From Phycisphaerales bacterium (GTDB lineage: Bacteria > Planctomycetota > Phycisphaerae > UBA1845), in assembly GCA_020353195.1 (NCBI GenBank), contig CP070691.1, forward strand, positions 2,232,987 through 2,280,559: a stretch of DNA of 47,573 bases, written 5' to 3'. The notes under the pieces were generated by a model, which saw only the letters and a program-made list of their open reading frames with translations, was not told the origin of the DNA and ran no database searches. Shown one piece after another: positions 26,601 to 34,098 of the stretch (its first letter is position 1; every line of letters begins with the position of its first letter). The translations under genes were made by a program, and so were the position numbers.

Positions 26601-29525
26601 TTCGTCCGCCTGGACCGCAATTCCGCCGCCGGGGAGGTGCTGGCCGTGCTGCAGCGGCGCGTGAGCGAAGGCCGCGGCCCGCGGCGCGTGTGCTGGCTGT
26701 CGAACAAGGGCAACTCGGCCTGGATGAACAGCGAGCTGGAGGTCACGGCGCTGGCGCTGTTGGCGCAAATCTCGGTTGACGCACGCGTGACAACCGTGCC
26801 GAAGATGGTGGCCTACCTGACGGCAGCCGCCCGTGCTGACGGCTGGCGACCGCACAAGGCCCGCGGCACCGTGCTGGCCGCGCTGGCCACGTACTACGCC
26901 CGCGCGGAGCAGCAGGCGGCCAACTACACGCTGGCTGTCAGCATCAACGGAGAAGAGGTGCGGAAGCTCACCTCGGACGACACCGGATCGCTGCGGATCG
27001 ACGTGGGGCAAGACGAGTTGCGACCCGGCAAACAGCGCGTCGACTTCGCCTTCAGCGGGCGTGGGGAATACGCGTACGCCATCACGCTGCGCGGCTTCTC
27101 GCGCGGCTTCCCGGATACGAACGAAATGCCCAGAAACGTGCTGCGCGTCTACGAGCGGGCCGTCATGCCGCCGGCCATTGAGTATCGGGGTCGAGTGGTG
27201 CCGGCCGGCTTCTCGGTTGCCCAGGAATACGACTGGTTCCGCAACAAGGCCCGCCATCTGCCGGTCGGCGAGGTGGCCTCGGTCGAGGTCAGCCTGCGGC
27301 GCTATAACCGCTCAGAGAACACGGCTGGCGACCGTGACTACGTCATCGTCAAGGAGACCATCCCGGCCGGTTTCCGGCTGCTGGAAGAGACGGTCAGCGG
27401 TGAGTTCCTGGCGTCCGACTACACGGACAACGTGCTGACGCTGTATTACGGCAGCCGGCGCGACCTGGGCGGGCTGAACTACCGTATGGTCGCCACCACG
27501 CCGGGCGATTATCCCCTGCCACCGACAATCATCCGCAGCCTCTATCGGCCTGAGGTCGTGCACGTGAACAAGGCCGATGAGCTGCTCACGGTTCTGTCAC
27601 GCGGCTCGAAGAACCCGGACGATTACCGCATGACACCCGACGAGCTGTACAACCTTGGCAAGCTGCACTTCGACGATGAGGTCTACGCGCCGGCCGCCGA
27701 GCATCTCGAGGCACTGCTCGCCGGCAAGTGGCTGCTGCGCGACGAGCCCTATCGCGAGTCGGTGCGCATGCTGCTGAGCGCCGCCCTGGACCGCGACGAT
27801 CCGGACGCAATCGTCAACTACTTCGAGATTCTCAAGGAGAAGTATCCCGACCTGGTCGTCCCGTTCGAGCAGATCATCCGAGTGGCCGCCGCGTATTCGC
27901 GTACGGGCCAGTACGAGCGGGCCTACCTGGTCTACCGGGCAACGGCCGACGCGTCCTTCGTCCGCGATTCGGCGGTCGGCGGCACGCTGCAGGACGAGGG
28001 TCGCTTTCTGGAGAGCATCGACTTCCTGGAGAATCTGTGGCGGGCCTATCCCGACACGCCGCAGGTGGAGAGCACGTACTATGCCCTGGCGCAGACGCTG
28101 GCGGCGCAAGCACAGAACCCGAGCGCCGTCCGGCCACGGCGGGCGGCGGACGGAGGGAAGAAGTACGTCACGCGCGAGGATATCCTGCGCGAGGCCATCG
28201 CGCTGCTCGAAAAGTTCCTGGCGCTGTATCCGGAAAGCCCGGTCGCGGACGAGGCTTCGTACTCGCTGGCGGCGGCGTATCTCGAGCTGGACGAGTTCAC
28301 GATCGTCATACGCCGCACGCAGGGGTTCGTCGAGCGTTTCGTCAAGAGCAAGTGGCTCGACCGCTTCCGCTACATCCAGGCGCTGGCACTGTTCCACCGC
28401 GGCGAGTTCGAGCAAGCCCGCGCGCTGGCGCAGCTCGTATCCGAGGCCACGTATCGCGACGACCAGGGTGTCGAGCGGCCAAGCCCAAACAAGTGGCTGG
28501 CGCTGTACATCATCGGGCAGATCTTCCACGCGCAGGGTAAGACGGCCGATGCCATAGCGTTCTATGACAAGGTCCGCGACCGCTTCTCCGACGCGGATGA
28601 GGCCGTCAGCTACTTCGAGCACAAGTACGTCGAATTGCCGGAAGTCACGATCTTCCACCCGGACGAAGACGGCTTTCGCGAAGCGGATGAGTGGTCCCGG
28701 CATTTGCGCAACGACAAACCCGAGCACAAGCCGCCGCCCTCCCCCACTGCTTCACCGCTCCACGATAACCCGTTCATCCGAATCGACTATCGCAACGTCA
28801 AATCCGCCGTCTTGCAGGTCTACCGAGTGGACCTGCTCAAGCTCGCGCTGATCGGGAAGAACCTGACGCAGATCACCGCCGTCAATCTGGCCGGGATCAA
28901 GCCGATCGTCGAGAGGACCGTGACGCTCGGCGACGGGCACGACTACGTGGACAAGTCCTTCCGTGTGATGCTCGATGGGCTCAGCGCCGAAGAAGGCGTC
29001 AGGCCGGATGATCCCGCGTCGGCCGTGGGCGCGTACCTGATCATGTGCCGCAGCGACGATCTGTTCTCCAGCGGGCTGGTGCTGGTCACGCCGCTGGCGG
29101 TCGAGGTGCAGGAGGACGTCCCGGCCCGGCGGACACGAGTGAACGTGGTCAACGCCATCACGCGCTCCGGCTTGAGTGACGTGCATTTAAAGGTGATCGG
29201 CACCGAGATGAAGAGCTTCGTCTCCGGCGAAACGGACCTGCGCGGCGTGTTCGTGGCCGACGGCGTGTCAGGCTATCCCACGGCTGTCGCCCGCGACGCC
29301 GCAGGACATTTCGCCTTCTATCGCAGCGACGGCGCCACGCTGGCGATGGCCGCGCTTAGCCAGCCCTCCGCAGCTGAGAAGGAGCTGACCGATAAGGACC
29401 GCAAGACCGACTACCGCCTCAACGTATCGCAGGAGCAGAGGCGGATCCAAGGCGCCAACGCAGTCCAACTGGAGGGCATGTTCAAGAAGGGCCAGAAGGG
29501 CGTCAAGATAAAGAGCTCCCAGTAA
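20679..29525 (+). CDS. Giant exported TPR / alpha-2-macroglobulin-like protein
   Basis: The product has 2,948 residues. The ATG at 20679 is preceded by AGGAG at 8 bases and opens a signal peptide (MLRANLGSIALLSLVAPLPL, cleaved after SAG). Residues 30-550 are TPR-like helices (AIEAYRKLDWSDWAARAKQR-type). Macroglobulin strands begin near 560 (KVRVDVRNIDKVSVKLYRID), with the MG2 hallmark GYINTDRPVYRPGEAV near 772. A secretin N-like module occupies about 1335-1407. The A2M/MG8 core starts near 1576 (YWNPRITTDADGKATVKIIV), followed by a helical thioester-type domain about 1807-2080. In that domain the CxEQ motif is absent and GGWTWCGKGREADPWTSACV remains. More TPRs fill 2314-2647, and a last macroglobulin-like part ends at 2940. 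Such proteins probably protect the periplasm or serve as large envelope scaffolds; here covalent trapping through a thioester is not possible. Confidence 0.9.
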   Translation: MLRANLGSIALLSLVAPLPLSAGEKPHPSAGPEIAITHALHAREYERAVELVDAALPAAETADREHFMYYRGLALLHAGRHEDALQQFAEQLEQFPDGPWAPKARFRKADAHVALKQFEAAERIYGDCVRALVGEGRRAEIAKVYLEFAEEYYSPPEALTKPDYQRARGFYERALELEPGEALRDEILYKRALCNHMLEEWATAVSQYEQYLIIFDPDYRALEKQRRQNAPLPAAARQTGKRRLAARLGLAQSRFFMGNMIDARRACQDLLTLLDKAGKDRERSQETTDIWIKATYLLAKTYGIPEPPDAESLALGVQTLEKLLHAHPAAKQAIQAAHDIGAAYAHLGRNDEAITAFRALLERDAIDPNTDETRKLAEQLSQDALFQIGQLYFGQKKYKEAIDEWNQYVARYPAGPLWSAAQQAIVNAEYKIGADAAAEKQYDAAREAWTRFLQEYPLDNRAPGILFAFGSMAYAEQREHEKAGDKPDWNQPIAHWERLVNKFPKTEEAGQAQFEIGRVLEDKIQDLDAAIKAYRKLDWSDWAARAKQRIAEMQATRLLVRTERSFRADEPAKVRVDVRNIDKVSVKLYRIDMQDYFRRSHTVGGVERLDLLLIDPDQTIEVPIDAFATYKPITQEIEIPFEGPGVYAVNVSNETGEKEPPGGGPIQRVEATTLVIRSNIDVIIKSSRRQLLVFAQDMSTQEPAGGVKILVSDGGKMRFEGQTGEDGVWLSKSKDLKDLGQLSVLALRDEHVAGNALSLQGLEFSTGLQARGYINTDRPVYRPGEAVNICGILREVKDGQYCLPTQPEDERLGWKLDVVDAKGRVLRTEPVSLSDFGSFATQFRVADDGPTGEYKLIVRRPEGPTFTGRFNVQVYEVPKALLRFEFDEPVVMRGDKIKGSLVATYTYGEPVVGKTVEYNMQLWTGEPLNRVGVTDEEGKVAFEFDSTLFPEEGGVLLQARQADLEIATSGTVFIAVRAFRATVKTVRREAVFLAEEPVEVTVETKNLKGEPIAKDMTLTALLRTHSWTETKVASAEVHTDEKTGVGRVTLRLDKGGTYVLRAEGKDRFGHVVLAEAQILVSDDEDRTRLRLFSDRQHYKVGETIDLSMHSRLGEQERQGDQEPRASAGSRGTAPAFLALVTYEGDEIIGYRTVRIAPGHNPLQIPVENAHFPNFAVGVAVMEPGATDVSHATRRGRLHSATREFTVERQLTITLKPDKETYHPREELTLDVTVTDQQGNPVEAEVGLAMIDNALLSRYPDPTPHIVSFFQEGAHRRAALRTETSCTFRYNARTRAMVTELLAEARREAEEAARYALAPAAVGGTPDASVSYSIPFRVYPLSHRDAGEMRDVLERLFSGSRRKEGSASSDRIAPRIEVDSRSNSLLVSGDPRLLEQIAVIARQLDSPASWTASSDTALRDLQVERGPMMAALAPEFLLEEGAGHAWSFTRGGDFSYAAQFLPSDDLMRQGLGGSARGMVFRAGRPAQQAQQQLAQSALQLGETYDFEQYGRLSYGYSVPGAERYAGRRGVQRALRDKTAQVRAKLANVAPRDIPAIGAELNTFVREAPPRTYFPEVAYWNPRITTDADGKATVKIIVPDSSTKWKFIARGATPETLVGRGEAQVLSKHDFFVELITPSTLIEGDKFQPRATVHCLTPYEGKVDVTLRASRRGDAQSEGEAQPADYQPQTRTIDVKGTGTFDVTFDALTVGEPGEIVFDLSAQTQEQVSETDKRKLGDVTVCDVPIRPWGMAIEAHAAGVGQDTDFVEIELPPVTDPQREYHDVQLTVAVGPSMQRWLIEEALESGPRWHYIEHQLAASRIAPPRTHADTASSLLACLHAADYVRSQDTPSSADVRVLDERVAGLIAQLLATQDENGGWTWCGKGREADPWTSACVAWALGKARHNGHPVADQAVQKLVNYLRKVFADANPSQYELKATVLHGLSWFDTVDFAHVNRLHRSRENLSNAALGHLALTFVRLDRNSAAGEVLAVLQRRVSEGRGPRRVCWLSNKGNSAWMNSELEVTALALLAQISVDARVTTVPKMVAYLTAAARADGWRPHKARGTVLAALATYYARAEQQAANYTLAVSINGEEVRKLTSDDTGSLRIDVGQDELRPGKQRVDFAFSGRGEYAYAITLRGFSRGFPDTNEMPRNVLRVYERAVMPPAIEYRGRVVPAGFSVAQEYDWFRNKARHLPVGEVASVEVSLRRYNRSENTAGDRDYVIVKETIPAGFRLLEETVSGEFLASDYTDNVLTLYYGSRRDLGGLNYRMVATTPGDYPLPPTIIRSLYRPEVVHVNKADELLTVLSRGSKNPDDYRMTPDELYNLGKLHFDDEVYAPAAEHLEALLAGKWLLRDEPYRESVRMLLSAALDRDDPDAIVNYFEILKEKYPDLVVPFEQIIRVAAAYSRTGQYERAYLVYRATADASFVRDSAVGGTLQDEGRFLESIDFLENLWRAYPDTPQVESTYYALAQTLAAQAQNPSAVRPRRAADGGKKYVTREDILREAIALLEKFLALYPESPVADEASYSLAAAYLELDEFTIVIRRTQGFVERFVKSKWLDRFRYIQALALFHRGEFEQARALAQLVSEATYRDDQGVERPSPNKWLALYIIGQIFHAQGKTADAIAFYDKVRDRFSDADEAVSYFEHKYVELPEVTIFHPDEDGFREADEWSRHLRNDKPEHKPPPSPTASPLHDNPFIRIDYRNVKSAVLQVYRVDLLKLALIGKNLTQITAVNLAGIKPIVERTVTLGDGHDYVDKSFRVMLDGLSAEEGVRPDDPASAVGAYLIMCRSDDLFSSGLVLVTPLAVEVQEDVPARRTRVNVVNAITRSGLSDVHLKVIGTEMKSFVSGETDLRGVFVADGVSGYPTAVARDAAGHFAFYRSDGATLAMAALSQPSAAEKELTDKDRKTDYRLNVSQEQRRIQGANAVQLEGMFKKGQKGVKIKSSQ

Positions 29526-29536
29526 CGCGACCTGTA

Positions 29537-29565
29537 GCGACCTGCACATCTGCTGTACAGGTTGC
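29537..29565 (+). terminator. Possible terminator hairpin after the macroglobulin gene
   Basis: GCGACCTG (29537-29544) pairs with CAGGTTGC (29558-29565) with one G-U pair, giving an 8-bp stem and a 13-base loop. GCGACCTG is also present just upstream at 29527-29534. The hairpin begins 11 bases after the stop codon. There is no T run, so termination strength is uncertain. Confidence 0.3.
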
Positions 29566-29583
29566 TGCGCGCGCGCATGCCGA

Positions 29584-29700
29584 TCACGTTCCCGCGCGAA
29601 GCAACCACACGAAGCCGGCCACCAGCAGCCCGACGGCCAGCCACCCTGCAAGGAAACCGACAACCGAGACGACACTGGGACGCGGAATCTCAAAGTCCGG
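29584..29700 (-). pseudogene. Membrane-segment ORF fragment
   Basis: On the minus strand a frame ending at TGA 29584-29586 reads DHPDFEIPRPSVVSVVGFLA, then GWLAVGLLVAGFVWLLRAGT. This is one strong transmembrane helix with a charged end. There is no ATG or GTG start in frame before an upstream stop, and the residues upstream look random. It could be the tail of a decayed gene or a tiny TTG-started protein. Confidence 0.25.
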
Positions 29701-29723
29701 ATGATCCAGCCAGACAGTCCGTT

Positions 29724-30035
29724 GTGCGGGAGTGGTTCCAGGATGGCTCAATCCTGGTGAACGGGAAACGCAAGGACAGCGAATACGACCTGTTCATCGG
29801 AACGCGCGAGCAGATTGCGCTGCAATCGGACGAGAACGGTCACGAGTCCGTGCCTCGTGGCCCGCCCTGGGATGCGCACCTGGCGGACGTCCAGGGCCGG
29901 GCGTTCCGGCTGTTCGAGGCGAATCGAAAACAGGACGTCGGGGTCCTGCTGCTCGCGTAGACGGCGAAGTCGAAGTTGCTGACGAAGGTTGAGACCGAGG
30001 ATCGCGCGATCGTCGGCGTGATCTTCCTTCAGTAG
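29724..30035 (+). pseudogene. Degenerate ORF with possible S4-like segment
   Basis: From GTG 29724 the frame reads MREWFQDGSILVNGKRKDSE and continues to a TAG at 29958-29960. The same frame then runs on as KLLTKVETEDRAIVGVIFLQ to TAG 30033-30035. GSILVNGKRKDSEYD resembles the strand-turn of an S4 RNA-binding domain, but the match is short. The two blocks look protein-like and are in one frame, so a gene broken by an amber codon is one reading; chance is another. With the membrane fragment beside it, the 29526-30044 gap looks like decayed sequence. Confidence 0.25.
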
Positions 30036-30044
30036 ACGCCGGCC

Positions 30045-32285
30045 CTACCGCGGCCCGGTGAAGACGTTCTGGAACAAGCCGAAGTCGCCCAGATCGATGT
30101 CATCATCTCCGTCCAGATCGCCGTGTTCGCAGCCCCCGAAACCTGGCACGCCAGGGCCAGCCAGGCACGTTTCCCACAATGCGTAGTCCTCCAGGTCCAC
30201 ATCGCCGTCAAAATCAAAATCGCCGTCGCCGACGGACGGGTAGACCAGCGGGGCCTCAAACGCCGCGTACGCGACACGCTCGGCCGTATGCCGACGCTCC
30301 GTATCTCCAAGCTGATCTTCGTCGAGCGAAAGGTTCAGCGCCGCGGCGGTAGCGAGCGTCGGGCCGTACGCCTGGGCCCACGACCCGTCGGCTCCGATCA
30401 TCCCCGCCTGGCTCAGGATAGCCACGGTCGGGGCGCTGGCGAAGCCGATGTCGAAGGGATACGGGTATGGCGGTGTGTTGTCGACGCCCTGGACGGTAGC
30501 GTCGCCCACACGGGCCTCGAACTCCACGCCACCTATCGTGGAGTGACCGGCTTCGATCACGACGACGCCGATTGTCTCTGGCGCGCGGGTCACGTCGAGA
30601 TCCGAGCCCACGTGCTTGCCGATGCGCAGGAGCGTCGGGCTCGGGGGATCGCCGGCGGTCGCCCCCTGACACCAGAACACCGACCAGTCAGAATCGTTCT
30701 CGCTCATCACCTGCCCCAGCACGACGGGGTTGACGTGGCTTCGGTGGTAGCGCCGCAGTTCGCCGACCCAACTGAGATTGAGGTCGACGACGGTCGAGGT
30801 GTAGGTCCAGGCCTCGAACTCCACGCCGTCAATCGTGCTCACACCTTCCTCGATCACCAGGTAGCTGACATTGTCGGTCGTCACGGGGTCGCCGCACGGA
30901 TTCTGAAGGCGCACGTCAAAGCTGCTGGCAGTGACGTTGCTGACGCGGGAAACGACGGGCAGGGTGTTGTTGTCGTACTGCACCGAGCACACGACAATGG
31001 GGCTGTCGTAGCTGTTCTCCAGGGTCACGGTGACGGCGGAATCACCCACCGCAACGACGCCGCACTCGAGGCGGGGCTCGACCTCGCAGGAGTCGGGGAC
31101 GCCGTTGAAGTTGAGGTCCAGACCCGGATCGACGGCGATCTCGCAATTGTCGGGAACGGCGTTGCCGTTGCAGTCCGGACTGTCGCATTCGTCGGGAATG
31201 AGATTGGCGTTGCAGTCGTTTCCGCTGATCTGGCACTCATCGGGCACGATGTCGCCGTTACAGTCCGGGCTGGTTCCCTCGGCGACATCGCAGTCATCGG
31301 GGACGGAGTTGCCGTTGCAGTCCGGCTCGCAATCGTCGGGAACGCCGTTCGCGTTACAGTCGTTTCCGTCGAGCTGGCATTCGTCGGGCACGACATCACC
31401 GTTGCAATCTTCGCTTGTTCCGTCGGCGACATCGCATTCGTCAGGCACGAGGTTGCCGTTGCAATCCTGGCTGGTGCCGCCGGAAATGTCCTGATCATCA
31501 GGGACGCCATTGCCGTTGCAGTCGACGATGACGAAGGGCCAGGTCATGATCGCGGCCTGGAACACTTCGGCCCGGTTCGAAAGGGGGCTGGTGTCCTGTG
31601 GCTCCTGCGCCCAGGCGATGATCTTGATATCTTCCCGGTTCGCCCAACTCGTGGCGTCAAACGTGAAATCTCTCTCGATCGTCTGGCATTGTCCGGGGGA
31701 CAGCGCGATGTCCTGCGTCGATGCGGCCTGCTTGAACCCGTTGCGCGAATAATCAGGTGGAATGGGCCAGTAGTCCAAGACGTGAACCATGTAGATGCGT
31801 AGGTTCTTGCCGATTCCTTCCGGTTCCAGGCACACCGCTGCTTGCACACGATAGGTCCACATACCAAGCCAGTCACCGACGAGTTTGATCGTGACGTCAG
31901 TGGGCACAGCGCGCCGAGCCAGGTAATCGTTCCAATAGACCATGTAGCTCGAGGACCCTCCCCGCCGGATCGTGCCGTCGAAATACGACGTGGGGTACCC
32001 CCCGAAATCGGTGTAGAAGTCTGCCCGGGCGTTTCCCCAGAGCGTAGCGTAGCTGTCACCATGGTGAATCTGGACGAAGGCGAACGTATCCGGGTAGATA
32101 TCCATCAACTGGCTGAACGCGGGACCCGCGCTTGCGCAACCCGGTCACCACATCGCCGTGAATTCCTCGCACAGAACCACCCGTTCCGCCGCCAGGGTGG
32201 TCTGAGGAACGGCTCCGACCACAAGGGCGGCTACCGCCCACCCGAATCGGATGCTGGTACCGGCAGTGGAACGAAGCTCGTTCAT
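30045..32285 (-). CDS. Selenoprotein: thioredoxin-like (Omp28-type) domain, calcium-binding repeats and dockerin
   Basis: The full product is 746 residues if UGA 32147-32145 is read as selenocysteine. ATG 32285 has AAGGAGGT 5 bases before it. A signal peptide (GWAVAALVVGAVPQTTLAA) is followed by VVLCEEFTAMW, UGA and PGCASAGPAFSQLMDIYPDT, so Sec47 and Cys50 form a UxxC redox site where relatives have WCxxC. The fold continues with FAFVQIHHGDSYATLWGNAR and GGYPTSYFDG. Nine DCNGNGVPD-type repeats, two beta domains with VEFEA motifs, and a C-terminal dockerin pair (GDFDFDGDVDLEDYALWETC, GDLDGDDDIDLGDFGLFQ) follow. The protein is probably a secreted thiol or selenol oxidoreductase anchored at the surface. 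Annotation pipelines would split it in two; without Sec decoding only a 46-residue stub would be made. Confidence 0.8.
31083..31527 (-). repeat. Nine tandem DCNGNGVPD-type calcium-binding repeats
   Basis: Within the selenoprotein gene nine units follow the pattern DCNGNxVPDxCD with spacers such as VADGTSE, QLDGN and SP. Examples are DCNGNGVPDDQD, DCNGNLVPDECD, DCNANGVPDDCE and DLNFNGVPDSCE. The pattern resembles thrombospondin type 3 repeats, where Asp and Asn ligate calcium and Cys pairs stiffen the rod. The DNA repeats closely enough (GTTGCAGTC and variants) to allow copy-number change. Confidence 0.85.
32110..32147 (-). promoter_or_regulatory. Putative bacterial SECIS element after in-frame UGA
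   Basis: Counting from the base after UGA (+1 = 32144), bases +13 to +29 (32132-32116) fold as AGCGCGGGUCCCGCGUU. This gives a stem of about 6-7 bp with apical GGUC at +19 to +22 (32126-32123). A lower stem can form between GGUU (+4 to +7) and AGCC (+31 to +34). As I recall it, the E. coli fdhF SECIS has GGUC in its apical loop at the same distance from UGA. The bulged U of fdhF is not conserved here (G at +14). Confidence 0.65.
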
Positions 32286-33086
32286 CCCTAACCTCCTTGT
32301 GACACGAGAACCACGTACATGACGAACAGCCGTTTCCCGATCGAGAAGCCGCCACGTCGCGCCCCCGCCGTCGCTAGCGGACACTCCAACCGCACACACA
32401 TCCCCGTCACCATTGGCCAGGCCGTATTAGATGTCCACCAACCTGAAACCTCCGGTCCGTTGGCTGGCCGTCACGCTGCTGACCACCTGTGCCGAGTTGG
32501 CCCGCGCGGTCCCGGCCGCCGTGAAGATCGAGCCCGCCACTACCTCGAGTCCCCGCACGATCGCTCTAGTGGTCGCAATACCTCGCTTCCACCAAATGTC
32601 TCGACCGGCTTGGCGACCCGGTGGCCGCGGTCTGCCCATTACATCATTCAACTGCCCCGCATCGACAGCCGTGCATCGGACCACCTGTCGCCCACAGTAG
32701 TCGTACGAAGCTCATGACGAGAGGCGATCCGCTGAGCGTCCCGCTCTCCTGTCAACTCATGCCTTGGATGTGTGACTTCATCGTATGAAAACGGATCTCT
32801 TCATGCAATGGAGAAATGAACGCATGGACGGGCGATTGTGGCATCCCGCACTATTGGTGAAGTAAGACTGCATGGATGACCTTCGGGTTTTCCCCAATAC
32901 GCTCCCCAAGGTGAGGGGGCTTGACGTCGCATGTTTCCAGTGGCTCACAGGTCGTCCGTTCGGCGAGGTGCTGTACATGGCCGACACACGCGACGACGCT
33001 CCTCGATGGGACCAGGAGTACTACGGCATCGGCGCGCCAAGGTGGAAGACTAAGCACGGCAATCGATAGCGGCATCGATCCCTGCG
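32286..33086. other. Gap of about 800 bases upstream of the selenoprotein gene
   Basis: Apart from a short ORF at 32872-33069, no gene is convincing here. Several overlapping ORFs on both strands at 32319-32717 have low-complexity Arg/Pro/Thr translations and are probably not expressed. The selenoprotein promoter should lie just above 32285, but no clear element was found. Confidence 0.4.
32872..33069 (+). CDS. Small hypothetical protein
   Basis: A 65-codon ORF starts at ATG 32872 (MDDLRVFPNTLPKVRGLDVA) and ends in APRWKTKHGNR. Segments such as CFQWLTGRPFGEVLYMADTR and WDQEYYGIG are aromatic and of protein-like composition, but there is no good ribosome site and no recognised domain. It could be a small gene or a fragment of a lost one. 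Confidence 0.3.
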   Translation: MDDLRVFPNTLPKVRGLDVACFQWLTGRPFGEVLYMADTRDDAPRWDQEYYGIGAPRWKTKHGNR

Positions 33087-33635
33087 TTAGGTTCCATGGG
33101 AGCCGCGCCCGTCATCTAGGATCGGCGGGATGATCACACCGCCCTGCTCGCGAATCCTGCGCAACCCCTCCGCTTCGTGCCGTCTACGTTCGGCCTCCTC
33201 AGCGGAAGACAGCCGCGCGGTTGCTCCCAAGACCATAACCTCGTATCCGGCGAAGACGTGCTTGTAGATCAACTCGGCGCGCTGACAGTGAAAGTCGGAC
33301 GTGATGACGTAGATGCGCTGCACGCTGTGGTTTTCCAGCATCCGGCGGGCCAACACCGCCTCCTCCACGGTGTTCGAGCCTTCGGCGAACCCCACAATGT
33401 CATCCCCGGACACGCCGTTGCGGATCAGGTGCTGAGCCACGTAGTAAGCATGGGGCCTGCTCGTCGTGTTGAATCGTTCGCCGAACCCGCCGCCCAGCAG
33501 CACATTGCAGCCTGGGCGCTTCCGGTATTCCTCGATCGCTCGACGTGCCCTGGCCAGCGCGATCGCCGAGAGTGCCCCAGCGGCATCATTCGGGGCGCCG
33601 AGCACAATCACGATGTCGCGTTCATCACTCATCAT
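33087..33635 (-). CDS. YdcF/DUF218-like protein
   Basis: The 182-residue protein starts MMSDERDIVIVLGAPNDAAG and has the DUF218 pattern: IVIVLGAP, a helix with ALARARRAIEEYRKRPGCNV, the glycine turn LLGGGFGERFN, YYVAQHLIRNGVSGDDIVGF with AEGSNTVEEA, VQRIYVITSDFHCQRAELIY and a final YEVMVLGA. E. coli SanA, ElyC and YdcF belong to this family and act in envelope biogenesis or bind nucleotides. This copy has no membrane segment and is probably cytoplasmic. The frame is open to ATG 33755, where GGAAGG abuts the start too closely, so the start just before the domain was preferred. The extra 40 residues cannot be excluded. Confidence 0.75.
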   Translation of the reverse strand: MMSDERDIVIVLGAPNDAAGALSAIALARARRAIEEYRKRPGCNVLLGGGFGERFNTTSRPHAYYVAQHLIRNGVSGDDIVGFAEGSNTVEEAVLARRMLENHSVQRIYVITSDFHCQRAELIYKHVFAGYEVMVLGATARLSSAEEAERRRHEAEGLRRIREQGGVIIPPILDDGRGSHGT

Positions 33636-34098
33636 ACCAACCAACGTATCTGGCCCCCACGCTCCGGGCGCGACAGCGAACCGATCGCCGACCAACACAT
33701 TCTGCCCTAGCCCGGCCTTCGCCGCCACCCGACAAGACTCTCTATTCTTCTCCATCCTTCCGATTTAGAGGGAGCGCGGCGCAGGATGTAGCAACAGCAT
33801 CAGCAACAGGGCTTGGGCCCCTGCCCGATTCCGTCCAGTGCCGCGCGAATCGCGCGACACCGAGCTGCAAAGCGCGTCTGATTCCAAGCCCCGGGGCGCA
33901 TTCCACGGTTGCGGGTTTCGGTCGTTCAGCCATCGGGTAGAATCTTGACGCAATCTCCGGGGACCGGGATGACCGGCTTTGACGGGATGCTCACGACAGG
34001 GACTCCGGGCGGAGAGGCTCGCAACGTTCTGCGGCCTGTTCGGCAACGCACGTGAGGTCGTCGAGTTCCACATTGACGCGAACTGAGAGTGAAGCACA
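33636..34098. other. Divergent intergenic region
   Basis: This stretch lies between the YdcF-like gene (minus) and the DUF1428-like gene (plus). Its upper part may encode an N-terminal extension of the YdcF-like protein. No other gene or clear regulatory element is seen. Confidence 0.35.

Noticed and set aside
31083..31527. Possible CRISPR-like array
   Set aside because: The regular repeats are in-frame codons for DCNGNGVPD calcium-binding units inside a gene, with short coding spacers.
32319..32717. Overlapping ORFs upstream of the selenoprotein gene
   Set aside because: Their translations are Arg/Pro/Thr-rich with no domain and no ribosome sites.
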